This document shows positions 49,703 to 61,984 of a stretch of DNA of 64,000 bases, piece after piece; the first letter of the stretch is position 1; every line of letters begins with the position of its first letter. Position numbers and translations under genes: made by a program. This DNA comes from Macropodus opercularis. Its lineage: Eukaryota > Chordata > Actinopteri > Anabantiformes > Osphronemidae. The stretch spans positions 15,112,001 to 15,176,000 of the forward strand of contig CM061109.1 in the NCBI GenBank assembly GCA_030770545.1. The letters run 5' to 3'. Under the pieces are notes generated by a model that saw only the letters and a list, made by a program, of their open reading frames with translations, did not search any database and had not been told where the DNA came from.

Positions 49703-51301
49703 CTCATTTCAGCGATGCCTCTCCTCGGCTGGATTGTCGGGGACCCGGGAGCTGCCGTTGCCTCCCTCCCTCAGTCTCTCTCTGCCTTCAGGATGTTGTC
49801 ACGGGCGTAGGTGCAGGCATATGGGGGCGTCAAACGGCAAAACGGCCCGGCTAGTAGACTGTAAACACGGACTTCTGCTGTGAGCGGAGGTGCTCGGATG
49901 TACCGAGGCTCGGTGCGCCTTTCCTTGTTCGGAGGAGTCGCTCCGTACCGCCCAACACCGAGCGGTCACGAGTTAGCTGCCTCTCGCTGCAACGCAGCTG
50001 ACATGGTCGATTACGAGAGACGAGGCTAGCTGCCGATCCAAGTCATACTTTAACAGACAGCCGTTAGCTACAAGTTACAGACAGACGGCATTTCGAGCGT
50101 GTGGCGGCGGACCCTCCGGGATAGGCTGCTCAGTCTCTGACGGGCTCCGGGAGGCTACGCCTCAAATCACGTTGATACTACTTCAGTTCGCAACAGTTAA
50201 GTAAAAAAGGTCAGCGAGAAGCGTCGCTCACTGGCCACGTCTGACGGTTCTTCGCTGCAGACACAAACTCCCCCTGCTCTGCTGCCCAGTCGACGTCCTG
50301 GGTGTCCTGGCGTCACTAGGTGGGACCGCACAGCCGTTGCGCTAGCTAGCATTAGCATTAGGTTGAAAGTTCGCTGGCTAGCTCCGCCAACCTGCAGTTA
50401 GCGCGGTGGCCGAGGCCGAGCAGGGACGCTGTTCGTCACAGAAAAGCCCCACGCGTGGACATGGTTTACTTCAGAAAACATAACTTGGCCTGCGCGGAAA
50501 CGGCGCAGACAGAGTCCCTGTAAAGCAGCGGTCACTCCATACGCGTCTCCCCGTGAGAAGTGTCAAAATGCGGGGTTCTGCCGGTACTTTGGACCTGGAT
50601 TAGAAAGCAGCTGATGATGCGCCTTTATTCATTAGTCACCATTTTATTGGAAAGACTTTTAAATGTTACATACTGAAATACCACACAAAAGGAAAACCTA
50701 ACCCAACGCGCGCGCACACGAGGTGACGACACATATGCCTGGCAAATAAAATCTAATCCGGGATTACATGACCCAAATGCTTGCCAGGTTTCTCCAAACT
50801 AAATAATATATTGGTCAAATGATCCTTACGTCCCACTTTACAGGTTGGTTTGTGGTGCCTGGAGAAATAAAGAAGTGTATAGAGGGGCCCAACAACACAT
50901 TCTGTGGCTAGAGGCCCCCAGAACAGGAGAATCATGACCCTTTGTTCTCCAGGAGGCGCCTACACACTGTAAATGTAAAATAGAAAACCTAACCAAAGGA
51001 ACAATCTACTGACAAACCGCTTCCCACAAAGAAAGTGGAGAAGCGCCATTTCCTGCCTACTTCATCAGGTAGAGTCATGTCATGCGGCAAAGATCCATAT
51101 ATTAATCACTCGCTTAAAGTAATCCAGTTATATTTCATAAAACAATACAGAGGATAGGTTTGTTTAAACTGTTTTTGTCACCTGTGCCCCATAACTTTGA
51201 TTAAACTGATGTTTTTATTGAAAAAAATAGAACTCATATATCCTGATGTGTTTTCTCCTTTAAAAAATATGCATAATAACTGTGCTAACATTCAAACATA
51301 G
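49703..51301. other. mgat4a promoter region and gap to creg2
   Basis: The sequence from about 49400 to 50600 is GC- and CpG-rich and spans the first mgat4a exon and its upstream region, as in a housekeeping-type promoter. The remainder up to 51301 is AT-rich with no recognisable gene. Confidence 0.5.
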
Positions 51302-51307
51302 TTTATT
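51302..51307 (-). terminator. creg2: creg2 polyadenylation signal
   Basis: Reads AATAAA on the minus strand, about 280 bases after the creg2 stop, within an A/T-rich tract. Confidence 0.5.
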
Positions 51308-51582
51308 GAAAAAACCCTTAAAATAGTACAGTTTTTAAAAAATAATTTACTATGAATGAAATTCAACACCGGTGTTAAATACATTCAACAACAAAAAGAA
51401 AAACAGAATTGATAATCTTTTGAAACTCTGAGAAGAGGAACAGAAAATAAAGGGGTGGACATTATTCCCCTTTACAAGTTAAAATAACATAAACATTCTT
51501 TGTAAACAGCCTTTTTGGAATTCTCATGCCATATTACAATGGCGTGTCGTGTAGGCTAGCGATGTAAAAAGATGAGGTGATC

Positions 51583-53258
51583 TCAGAAGGGTGTTGCTTT
51601 AAAGTAGTCCTCAAGTGCAATGACTGATGTGCCTGCGATCCAGTCCTGCAGCCAGACCTGGATCAACTCCATCTTCATGAAGAACCACTTGTGTGGTACT
51701 GGCCACTTTGACATTGCAGGATGTCTACGAAAACAACAACGCCACATCTTTTATGTCTGCTCTTTGCTTAACACCAGTTTATACAACTTCCATTAGCAGT
51801 TACCTTGAGAACATTGCCTGTTTTGCAAATGCAAGCTCCTCTGGGTCCACTTCCACCATCTTGCCTGTTAGCGTGAGTCGAGCACATCTTGGAACCTCCG
51901 GATTATACACCATTTCCCTTAAGGCACAGGAAATCATATTACCACTATAAACACACATGCACACAGTTATTTCAGCTTGTTGTAATCTTACAGTCATATA
52001 GTTTGATGAACGGCTGGACTATTAGAGAAAGTGGGAAACTGCTGAGGGCACAACTAGCGCCACACTGTGTCAACGGGCTTGTGCTAATTATACTGAAAAA
52101 CTGTTGGGTCCCACAGAGCACAGGTGCCAACATAGTCCGTGTTCATTATTTAAAATGTGAGCTATGCTGCATATTTTCTAATAATTTCCACTCCATCAAT
52201 TGCATCATAACTGACCTTGGACCTGGGTCGTGTTGCAGTGCAAAAACATCACGTTTACTACACACACACATTATTATAACAATGAAGCCAGTGGAGTGGA
52301 ATTAAATTACCGGTTTACCTGCAGAATTCGCCCTCAGATTCTGACAAGGTAAGGGACGCATAGGGGTTACGATTCAGGTCTGACACAGTGTTGTCCAGTG
52401 GAGTCACATAGAAGTAGATGACCCCGGTGCTATTGTCCAGTGGGCCATCACTGACTGAATAGATGTTTCCAAAGGGGAGACCTTTGATCTGTGCAAAAGG
52501 CAAGATCATAAACTACAATTATTAGTTTTTTGCCACCACCCACTGGTGAATGTGTCAATAAAAGACACATTTGCATACAGGAAGATGTAAAGCACACACA
52601 TATGGCCATTATAAGTACAAGTAAATAATATGCACAACCTTCCCTACTGTTATGCATATTTACGGTTATGCAATTATTAAATATTTATATAGACGCACTT
52701 TCGTCCATATTGCATGTGTAAACACTGCGAACCGCTCAATTCATTGTGAGAGGCTCGCTCCTAAATATCTGAATCTGATTGACCGTGTTCCAGAACCAGA
52801 ACTGCTCCCACTTTGCGTGTTACCTTGTCTTGGGTTGAAATGGTGGCCAGATGTCCCCAGTCACTGTAATGAGCGATGTATCGGGCGGTTCTGGCAGTGT
52901 CCTGGTGCGGAGGAGGAGGAGGAGGAGGAGGAGGAGAGCTGTTAGCGACCTGCTTCACCTTCTCCAGTCGGTATGAAAACAGGCGGGAGGAAAGCTGCGC
53001 TACACCCTCGTCCTCAGACTTGTCGACCTCCCCGGGCTTCTCCTCGCCGCCTCGGAGGGCGTCGGAGGACGGGTACGCCTGCTTCCAAAGCCCCGCACTG
53101 TCCACCAGCAGCGCCGGGGCGACCTCCTCCGACAAGTCTGCGTCCTCCGCCACATCGCTGGAGGATGCGACCCAGGACACTGAGCTCCTCAAGGTGTAGC
53201 TCTGACTCAGACACAGGACACTGGCGAGTGCTGCCAGGGCAAGAGAACGGGCCCACAT
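51583..53258 (-). CDS. creg2: Cellular repressor of E1A-stimulated genes 2
   Basis: Four coding exons (53258-52824, 52488-52319, 51917-51804, 51724-51583) join in frame to 286 residues; human CREG2 is 290. CREG proteins are secreted or lysosomal glycoproteins with an FMN-binding split-barrel fold but no known oxidoreductase activity; CREG2 is mainly neural. The N-terminus MWARSLALAALASVLCLS is a signal peptide. A variable acidic linker follows to about residue 120, ending in nine prolines. The folded domain starts near the HYSDWGHLATIST block. Conserved parts include GLPFGNIYSVSDGPLDNSTG with its N-glycosylation site, CARLTLTGKMV, HPAMSKWP and KWFFMKM. The block after EFC and the PEVPRCARL stretch are closer to CREG2 than to CREG1. 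The ATG at 53258 is used because a signal peptide follows directly; an in-frame ATG 13 codons upstream is less fitting. Confidence 0.94.
52911..52936 (-). repeat. creg2: (GGA)n triplet repeat coding polyproline in creg2
   Basis: The tract reads as consecutive CCT/CCC-type codons on the minus strand and gives a run of nine prolines just before the folded domain. Triplet-repeat length changes here would keep the frame. Confidence 0.85.
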
Positions 53259-53807
53259 GTCACTGAGCTCGGAGAATGGCCGCCCTGCTCCATTCACCGT
53301 CTTGTTTACAAATTCACGTAGACGTCCTTCAGAGCAACACGAGATTTTTGCAACACAGTGTCGACCAACAGCGACCCCTGCTGACGAGCCGCGGGAAAGC
53401 CCCAGTCACGGCCACAACGTGTTTAATGGAGAAGTTAATGAAGTTCACACGGTCTACTGCGGCATAGAACCGAGGGGAGGCATAAGCAGGTCAGACAAAG
53501 AAAGCGCCTGAGTGGATGAGCAGGTCTTGTTATAGTCGGAACAGGTGTTATAATAACATTGACAGTGTGAACAGTAACAGAAGTAGCTGTGACCTAGATG
53601 TCTGCAAACGGCTGAGCTGAAACAGGCCTGGACAGGTCTTCATCCACCTCACAGTGATTATGTGCAATTTGGCAGAAGACTCTTTTTCTACTAACATTAC
53701 AAACTAAAACAAACGTGTTCCTTCTTAATTGTTGAGCGATTTACCATCATCTGCTGATCCAGAAAACAGAAAATACACTATTGATACAAACACTTGATTT
53801 GAGACTT
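53259..53807. other. Gap between creg2 promoter and cracdl 3' end
   Basis: About 550 bases hold the creg2 upstream region and the distal end of the cracdl 3' side. No coding sequence is recognised. Confidence 0.5.
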
Positions 53808-53813
53808 TTTATT
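53808..53813 (-). terminator. cracdl: cracdl polyadenylation signal
   Basis: Reads AATAAA on the minus strand, about 310 bases after the cracdl stop codon. Confidence 0.5.
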
Positions 53814-54122
53814 ATTTAACATAAACAATTAGCAACAATGAAATGTTGAATCACATAAAACATTATTCAGAAATACCCTTTATATTAAAACGGATGTGAT
53901 GGAAAAGATTATAATGAGCCTTTAACATATACTCTCCTGGTTTTTGACATCACTTTACAATTAAATAGTCTTAATATGTAAAAGACAGGATGGTCGTAGT
54001 ATAAATTACAGTAGGTAAATCAACATCTTTCTCACACACTCAGCAAATGTTCCACTCATCTAAGTAAAGCTAATATTTGTCTGCAGGACTGTTCTCATGC
54101 TGCCTGCCTGTCTTTTTCCTTC

Positions 54123-57100
54123 TCAGTCCATAGTCCTGTCGTTCCAGGCCATTGATTTTCTCTTGGCAAGTTCCATCCACGATGGCTGATTGTTTTCAGA
54201 CATGGACTGCAACGCCGATGGCTGTGTAGGTGATGACGAGGGTGACGAAGATGTCACATTCTTCCTTGGCCATTTGTCGTCACGAGTTCTATCTGGAACT
54301 TTGATGGGGCTTGACTCTGAACGCGTCACAAAATGTATATATATTGGTATGTTAAGGTGAAACCTCAGACACGTAATATTTCTATGGTCACTGATGTGTG
54401 TAAACCCACCTGCAGGTTTTCCGCCTTCTCTTCCCTCTGGTTTTGTGTCTTTGCTCGGAGCTGTGGATTTAGTGGAGGCAGGCGTGTCACTTGGTGCCAG
54501 CACTTCTGTTTGAGTTTTCCTCAGTTCCACCTGAGACAAGATGCATATTAGTTACTCTAGTCTGAAAAATCCGCCCGTTTAAGCTGTATTTCATAGATAA
54601 ATCCAAAGAAGTACCACAAACCCCCTTGGTTCCGGCCGACTCTGCCTGTTTTTCCAAGAGAGCAGCTCTCTCGCTCACTGACCCACCCCAAGTCGGTCGT
54701 CTTCCTGTCAGGGACAAACCCTCTTTTTCCTGGATGTTAACTTCCCTTTCGTCCTTTCCCAAGCTAGGCGACGGGGACGGAGCAGTAGCTGGCGAGGTGG
54801 AAGACTTGAGCTGGTTGGTGCGGTGGAGACCTCGATGGCTCCAAGGAGGTTGTTGGAGTGTGTCATGCTGACCTGAAGGAAGGGAAGATTGGGCAACGGG
54901 CTGAGCGGCACTACCTTGTGTAGACTGAGATGAGGTCTCTGTAGATGTAGAGGAGCGCAAGGGAGACTGGGATGTCCATGGGCTGGTCTGTACAGGAGGC
55001 GGAGACACAGTCTGGGTTTCAGGTACTTGTTTAGAAATGTGTGGTTCTCTAGAAGACGGTCCAGCAGTTGTTGGTGACACCTTCTGCTGCACTGGCGTTT
55101 GTGCTGGCTTCACAGACTGTGTTTCTGCTTTTGCTGTGTCAGTTGGCTGATTCGCAGTCTGTGCTGGTGTTGTACTTGGCTGTTCGTTTACCGTCTGGGC
55201 CTGCATTTGAGCTCCACTCTGTGTCTCTGGTTGACTCGTTGCCTGCACCTGTGCTTGTGGCCGGAGAGAGGTCTGCACAGCTGTGAAGTCTCTGGGGAAT
55301 TTACTAGTAAAGAGCTGCTGCAGGCTTCTGGTCTTTTCCATTGCCAGGCTCATCCACGACACCTCAGATGAGGCTGGTTGGGGGGCAGGTTGGGGCCCTT
55401 GAGGTGCTGCGAGGGAAGTTTCTACTTGTCTGGGGTTTGCAGATTTAGTTTCAACTTCTGTAGGCATCGTGTGAGTCTCACCGGTAGATGACGTGCTGTT
55501 CTTGCCTTGGAAGGAGGAGCCTGATGGGGCTGCGTCTAAGGAATGACACAAATCTGTTAGACACGCTCGGCGGCACTGTTGAAGTTAGCTTAGCTGGCAT
55601 TTTAATGAGTTCAAAGGTCCATTGGATCAGTAAAAATCTTATCACTACTGAGAGATTATTTACCATGTGAAACTTATGTTCGTCCCCAGAAGGAGTCTTA
55701 CAGTGCACGTGTGCTGTGTTTAACCTTCTGTGGAGCTGAAGTGAACCTGACATTGAACACTCACCTGATAGTCGAACGTCTCCAGGGGTGTTTGTTGGCA
55801 GGTTCTTAGTTGCGCTGGTTACACTGTTATTTATTTCCTGTTGTTTTTGTTTGTCGTCTTGCGCCTCACACACTGGTGGCTTCGAATGACGGTTGGAAGA
55901 GGCATCAGCTCGAAATCGTATTGACTGTGATGTTGAACGCAGTTTTACACCAAATGTGCACGTTTTGCCTTCTTCCTCCTGAGCCTGCTTTGCTTCCACT
56001 GCCTCCTCCACCACCTCCTTGCTGCTGTCCACATCTTCAGGGCTTGTGTTTGTGGACATATTTTGGGATGTTTTCACAGATTCTATCTTTTTGGAGCTGT
56101 CCCTCCTCTCCCATGGAAGTTCTGAGCTTTTAGGTGGAGATCCGTCTGGTTTAAGTCTTCCCAAAGCAAAACCTCCATCTCTGGGCTGTAAGTCTCTTAG
56201 TTCCTCCTTTTCTTTCGTGCCTGGGAAAAGCTTTTCATCTGTTCCCACTGTTGCCTTCTTTCTGGCTTCAGCTTGTTCCAGAGGTTCAACAAAACTCCCC
56301 GATCGGGGTCGGTCTCCATCTTTGGCTTTGGCAGTGCTAATGGAGAAATGGAAGGACCCAGATCCTTGGCCAGACCTCTTTAATCCTCTTGTAACCTCAA
56401 TATCACCTTGAACCTGCTGGTGAAACGCTGACCTGAGTCCCACCACAGAGCCAAAGGTAGATGAGGGCTGATCCGAAGACTCTTCATTCTTCCCCATCTT
56501 TATTAGACCACTCCTTTTATTGTGAGGCATTAACTGTGTGTCAAAATCCACCGCTCTTTTATGCTTTAGTTCTGAATCCATGAAGGCAGAATGTGGCCGT
56601 TCCCTTACATCAGGCCTGCGAGGCCTTACTCGTAGAACCGGGGAAGACTCAGAGGGCGCTGCTCCCCAAGGAGGATTTTCCTGTTGGGGAGTTATACTGG
56701 GTGATTTTTCTGCTGTCTCAGGTGTGATTGGTGCCACCTCTGGGCAAGGAAGCTGAGGGGGAACAGCAGTGTCTGTCTGTATTTGTTCTTTTTCCAGCAT
56801 CACCTCGTCTCGTGTCCCAATCTGCTTATTGTCTTCTTTCACAGACTCAGGTTGGCTGATGTTGTTTAGTGTTCGTGAGTAAGTCCCAGAATCAGTCTGC
56901 AAGGTAAAAGACGGCAGAATTAAGGAACTTAGGTGATGTGTGGTGTGGTGTCGAGAAAGAAAGGACGTATGTGTAGAAAGGAAATGGTCACCCACTGAAG
57001 CAAGTCTTTTTTTGGTGCTGGCCCTCTGATTTCTGGGCTTTACAGACATACGATGGCGTGCAGCAGAAGTATCCAGGCAGGGAGTGAACTGAGCTGGAGA

Positions 57101-59593
57101 GCTGAAGTCCACTGGGGGCTCAACGGAAGAAGAACTGGAGGGGTTAACAAAAGGATAAGGAAGGGGCGGGGTCAGGGGCACAGATTTGGTCCTAACAGGT
57201 TTAGGGACGGGTGAAAGAGGACTAGATGATGCTGGGGACATGGTCTGAAAAGAACAAAACAACAAAATTATTACATGAAATTTCCATTGCTTCCTTTTGT
57301 TTATAATTATGAATTCATCCTGCTGCTATAAATACTTGGTAGTTACATTAACTGCATCTGTTACAACATTTACTACTGTTTGTGTTGCTAAAAATCACAG
57401 TGTACAGATGTTTTAGGGATATGTGGGCTTTTTTTTTAATGCAACTAAATATTTGTGACCTAATTTAGAATAGGCTCTTTTGTTTTTTTTATAGAAAAGC
57501 AAAACAGTCTAATTTACTCAGGCAAAGCATCTAGGATGAGGATGACAGATGCATCTACTGAGAGACCATATTCAACATCACATTAACTTCCCTCCAATAG
57601 TCTTAAATCAAACCTTAACCGATCAACCATGCAGAACACGGAGGATTGCTTGTTAGATGATTACTTACCTTGGTAATGGCGCTCTGACATGTAATGTCAG
57701 TTTCTGGGATCTCAGGGGCCTTGTGGGGAGGTCCCTCAGTCTCTGGACGTCTACCCGGCTCACCTGGATGTCTGACTGGCAGAACCAGAGGTGGTGGCCC
57801 CAAATGCAACTTCTGCTGCTGAAGCTTCATCTGTGACATTAAAACATGTGTACACGTAGGTTTTAAAGAGAACATATATAAAGCTGCATTTTTCAAAAAT
57901 GTAAAACAATGTTGCACCTGCAGGGTTTTGATCTTGCTGTGCACATTCTCCTGGGATAAAACCTTGGTAGGCTCAGCATCTGTCAGCTCCTGATCAGCCA
58001 GAAAGATGCTGTCATGGGATAATGCTCGAGATCCCATCATTCCCTGGGAGCATCTGTAGTAACAGGAGAAGAAGAACCGTATCAGACATAGGAAAACTAC
58101 AAAGAAGGACAGACTATGAAGAGTTACTATCACACCGATACTCACACCAAATCTTCATCTGATCCAAGTCCCTTTCCTGCTGTTATGTCACTGGCTGACT
58201 GGCTCAGTTTGGCGTTTCTCTCAGCCACTGTTTTCTTACTTCTCCCAAACAGACGACTTTTCAAAGACCTGAGTTTGGACTTTTTGCGTCCTAAGAGTGA
58301 TTGACATGGAGACAGATCCAGGTCACAGTAGCTCACACCCTGGTTCACAACATAAACTTTGCACCCTGTAGAACTATCCTTTTTGCTGTATCAGTGACAA
58401 AAATGCGAGAACATTGTCTATCGAAAGCTCATTTCTGCCAAAGAAATGCTATTTACCATAATTCACATGTAAAACATAATAGAAAATCTCACCTTCAGTG
58501 TCCTCAGTGCTTTCCTCTGTGTCCCCACAAAAGGACTCCATCAGCCTGATCTCTAGAAGAGATACAGAACAAACGAGAGCGTTCAGAAAAACATCTTCTG
58601 CAGGCCAACAGTTTCTAGATTAGCAGAGGGCACCTAACGCACTGTGGACACTCCAGTTGCATGTCGCGTGTTCTTTGGTAAAATATGAACTTCTCATGTG
58701 ATAGCTAAAGACGTGACACTGGCCTTGAGGGTCAAAGGTTTATTAGCATTATCAGGCTGAGTACAAACCTTTACTGTTGCTAGGAAGGGTGTGGTGTGAA
58801 AACTCTCCTTAACCTTAAACCAGTATGACCAGAGACACTTTTACAAACGGAGGATTCAGTAGAAAGACCTTTGGTGCAGTCTCATCAAGAGAGGAGACAG
58901 TATACACTTACAGTGGACATAATATGACATAGAAAGAGTTCATAAATGTCACAGCCTCTGCCTGCACGCTATGCTGCGAACAACGCAAGAGACAACATTT
59001 AACTCACTTCAACAACCCTTGCACTTGGCTGACAAACACACAGACTGGGTTGATGTATTACTTGATGCTTGGTTTAATGCAGGCAGTTTGTTTCCTTTGC
59101 TTTACAATTTGTCCTGGGGATGGTGTAGCAATAGACATCCACCGTGTAACGTGTTTCATACAGATCTCTGTGTAGCCTAGGAACTGGTGACAGCAAAGCC
59201 TGATCCTGTACAGCATGGCTGCCTGATAAGGCGAGACGTGTGAGGTGATAGATAAACATGCAAAGTCCACACTGCACCGCTCACAGGAGTCAAGTCAGGT
59301 CTCACATGACGCGCACGCTCTCTGAAAAGCATCTCAGCACATAATGCTAAACGTCTGCATATTTGACACAACATTAATCAAAATGATTCCAACTAAAGTG
59401 GTCGTGTATCAGCCTGTGTCCCTGTGTTTTGCCACACTGAGAGCCAAGCTGTCAATAAGAAACACAACATAATCCTGTGGATTATTGACAATGCAGAGAG
59501 ATCCCAGTAAGATTTCACAGCAAATGAATCCACAACAACAGCTTAATCACAAACTTGTCATGTAGCACACTGCAGTAAAGACATACCTGACAT
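54123..59593 (-). CDS. cracdl: CRACD-like protein (KIAA1211L)
   Basis: Ten coding exons, in transcript order: 59593-59587, 58552-58493, 58290-58146, 58053-57918, 57830-57669, 57244-56996, 56896-55765, 55535-54622, 54530-54410, 54316-54123. The frame closes at 1039 residues. The family is related to CRACD, which binds actin capping protein and promotes filament growth; the CRACDL role is less studied. Early exons carry a basic KKSKLRSLKSRLFG stretch and the marker GSRALSHDSIF. The centre is long, disordered and rich in Ser, Pro and Gln. Two related Trp motifs stand near the end: SWMSLAMEKTRSLQQLF and SWMELAKRKSMAW. If the 7-nt first exon is wrong, translation would start at 58541, ten codons less one downstream of the first ATG. 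The order mgat4a-cracdl-mitd1 fits human 2q11, although creg2 sits between here. Confidence 0.93.
58553..59586 (-). other. cracdl: cracdl intron 1
   Basis: This intron of 1.03 kb separates the 7-nt coding part of the first exon from exon 2. It has a GTATGT donor and a TTCTAG acceptor. No other gene is recognised in it. Confidence 0.55.
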
Positions 59594-59900
59594 CCAGAGG
59601 GAGAGTAGTTCTTCTCCCCGGTGAAGAAGGGGGCGGAAATTTAGAAACTTACCAAAGTCTAATAGCAGCTGCTCTGTTTCTCTTCCTGATAAATGTCCTC
59701 TTCTCACAGCTGAGCTGCCTTGGCTTCACCTTATCTGTGTCCCAGTGCCAAAACCTCAGGCGCGTGTTGTCCACATCTACAGCTGGAGTGAGATGCACAG
59801 GGAAGGAAGCAAGGGAAGTCGAAGGAGAGAGAGAGAAGGTCACTTCATGACAGGGTAAGCAAATGCACAAAGAGAAAAGAGGACAGAAGAGAACAAGAGT

Positions 59901-59932
<32 letters not shown>

Positions 59933-61764
59933 GGGAGAGATACTCTGTTACATTAGTGGCACACTGTGGCCCTCTGCGCTAAGCTCCTTATAAAACGCTA
60001 ACCTGATTTTAGGCCCAGAAATGAGAGTAGAGGGGAAAAAATAAAGCTCCAGCTGGAAAGAGGACGGCGAATAGGAATTATGCCTCACAGAACTGTTTAC
60101 ATATTACACTGGGTTGCTTTCTTCCCCAATGATCACAGGAGCAGTGTAAGTGTCTTTGAGTGTGCCTTAGAAAAGTTAAAAATTAAATAACCAGGAATTA
60201 GCCTTGTCCAAGCCCTGGTGAGATTCTGAGCTCAAATCCAAAGGTATCAGACAGCCATAATCCGAAAGTATTCTAAACCCAACCCATAAACTGTAGAGTC
60301 GGGATAGATGTGTGTTTTTATTAATACATAAATAAATGTGCTCACAGCACTGGTTAAAAATGGTGTAATGTGTGGGATATAAACATGCAGCTCTGCTGAT
60401 CTGATTTCAGTTGGAAAACTTTGCAGGTTTATTGTCTGCTGACGATCAAAACAATCATAAAGCAATAAAAACATTCCATCAAGCACATCACCCACCCATC
60501 CCAGTGTTTCAGCAGGGGATCCAAGTTTCTGCATATTCACACAGTTTTGTATTCATAGGGGGGAACGTTATCTAGGCCACCGGGCTACAATCAGTGAGAG
60601 GGAGGGCAGCAGGAAATGGGAAGTGAAGCTTTGAATCTATATTTTCATGTCTGCATGTGTGGCCAAAAAGGCTCCTCCGACGAGGCTCCTTATCACAAAT
60701 CTTTATCTCTGCAAGTAACATAGAAACCCATCTGCTGACATCCGGATTACACAGGAAATGCTAACAGACCACACATAACATACGTTTTCATTCTTTATGA
60801 CTCATATTCTATACTGAAGTTAAATTATGCATGTATGTTTATGTAACCTTATAATGTGATTATATCTGATATGTTGTGTTATAAAACTAAAAACAGACCC
60901 TATGGCAGATGTCTACACTTGCGTGCTGTCGACAAATATCCAGCAGTGGTACTACAGCTACTGCCGTTGTAGTTTCTGTCTTTTAGCTCAACAGATATTT
61001 GCTCCTGTTATGATCGTCTCTGTTTCACATTTATTCCTGATGGATTATAATTTATTTCTCTCCGAGCCCAGATGAGGACTGTGCATATCGAGATTAAGGC
61101 CGATAGATAATCCGATCATGGCACTGTTTGAACTCACACTAGTTTATCATTCATTCAGACAATTTTTCACGAAGCCCTTAAGCAAAATATTGCCCCACAA
61201 ATGTTCATACTTGGGAAAGATTTGGGTAAAAATTATAATTAGATTTATTTAAAGATCACAGCAGGCATACTGAAAATGATTTCAACAAGAAACAGTCAAT
61301 TGCATTATGAAATGTATCCAAAACATAATGTAGTGTAGATTGGTCAGTCAAAGTCTTCTTTGACTCACTCACGTTAAATAGCAAAGCACAGATGTTTCCT
61401 TCTAAGGGCTTGTTATTATAAGAAATCAGAGGCGTTTTTTATTATATAAGATGTATCACTCTGATGATAAATACCAAATACCAAGTGGGACCATCATTCA
61501 TTATTCATCATTCTGGATCAGCTAAGCAAATGGGCCTTTATGAATTGGAAATAGACACCTCACAAACAAAACAAATGGAGTAAGTATATATACCCATTGT
61601 GATATATGCAAATTGTGTGAAACACTATATAGAACAGTCTTTGTATTATACAAAATCACCTTACTTGTTTTTGGTTTATTAAATGCTACATTTCCACCAG
61701 ATGGCGATATAACATCTAAGACGTACCTTCCCAAAAGCCCATGACCCCATGATTATAAAAGATC
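59594..61764. other. Intergenic region between cracdl and mitd1
   Basis: About 2.2 kb with the cracdl promoter at the left end and a GA-rich microsatellite at 59896-59941. The rest is AT-rich and shows no recognisable gene. Confidence 0.55.
59896..59941. repeat. (GA)n microsatellite
   Basis: Imperfect GA tract of about 46 bases with GGGAGA interruptions, roughly 300 bases upstream of the predicted cracdl start. GA tracts near promoters can bind GAGA-like factors; no function is shown. Confidence 0.9.
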
Positions 61765-61770
61765 TTTATT
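61765..61770 (-). terminator. mitd1: mitd1 polyadenylation signal
   Basis: Reads AATAAA on the minus strand about 215 bases past the mitd1 stop. Confidence 0.5.
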
Positions 61771-61984
61771 AAAAGGTTAAAAAAGTCACTAAAAAGAACA
61801 TTCAGGAAGAGGACTGAAACAACAATATGACAATTAGCTCATAATAAAAACATAAATAAAATGGCCACGAATGTTAAGGCAAATCCAGCAACACAGCAGC
61901 TGCATTTGTGCATTTTGAGGACATGTAAGCAAATGAATTCGACTGACATAGAACAAAGGTACAGTAATTTGCATTTCATGAATC

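Noticed and set aside
54626..56756. Several plus-strand frames of 70-130 codons
   Set aside because: They are shadows of the large low-complexity cracdl exons on the other strand.
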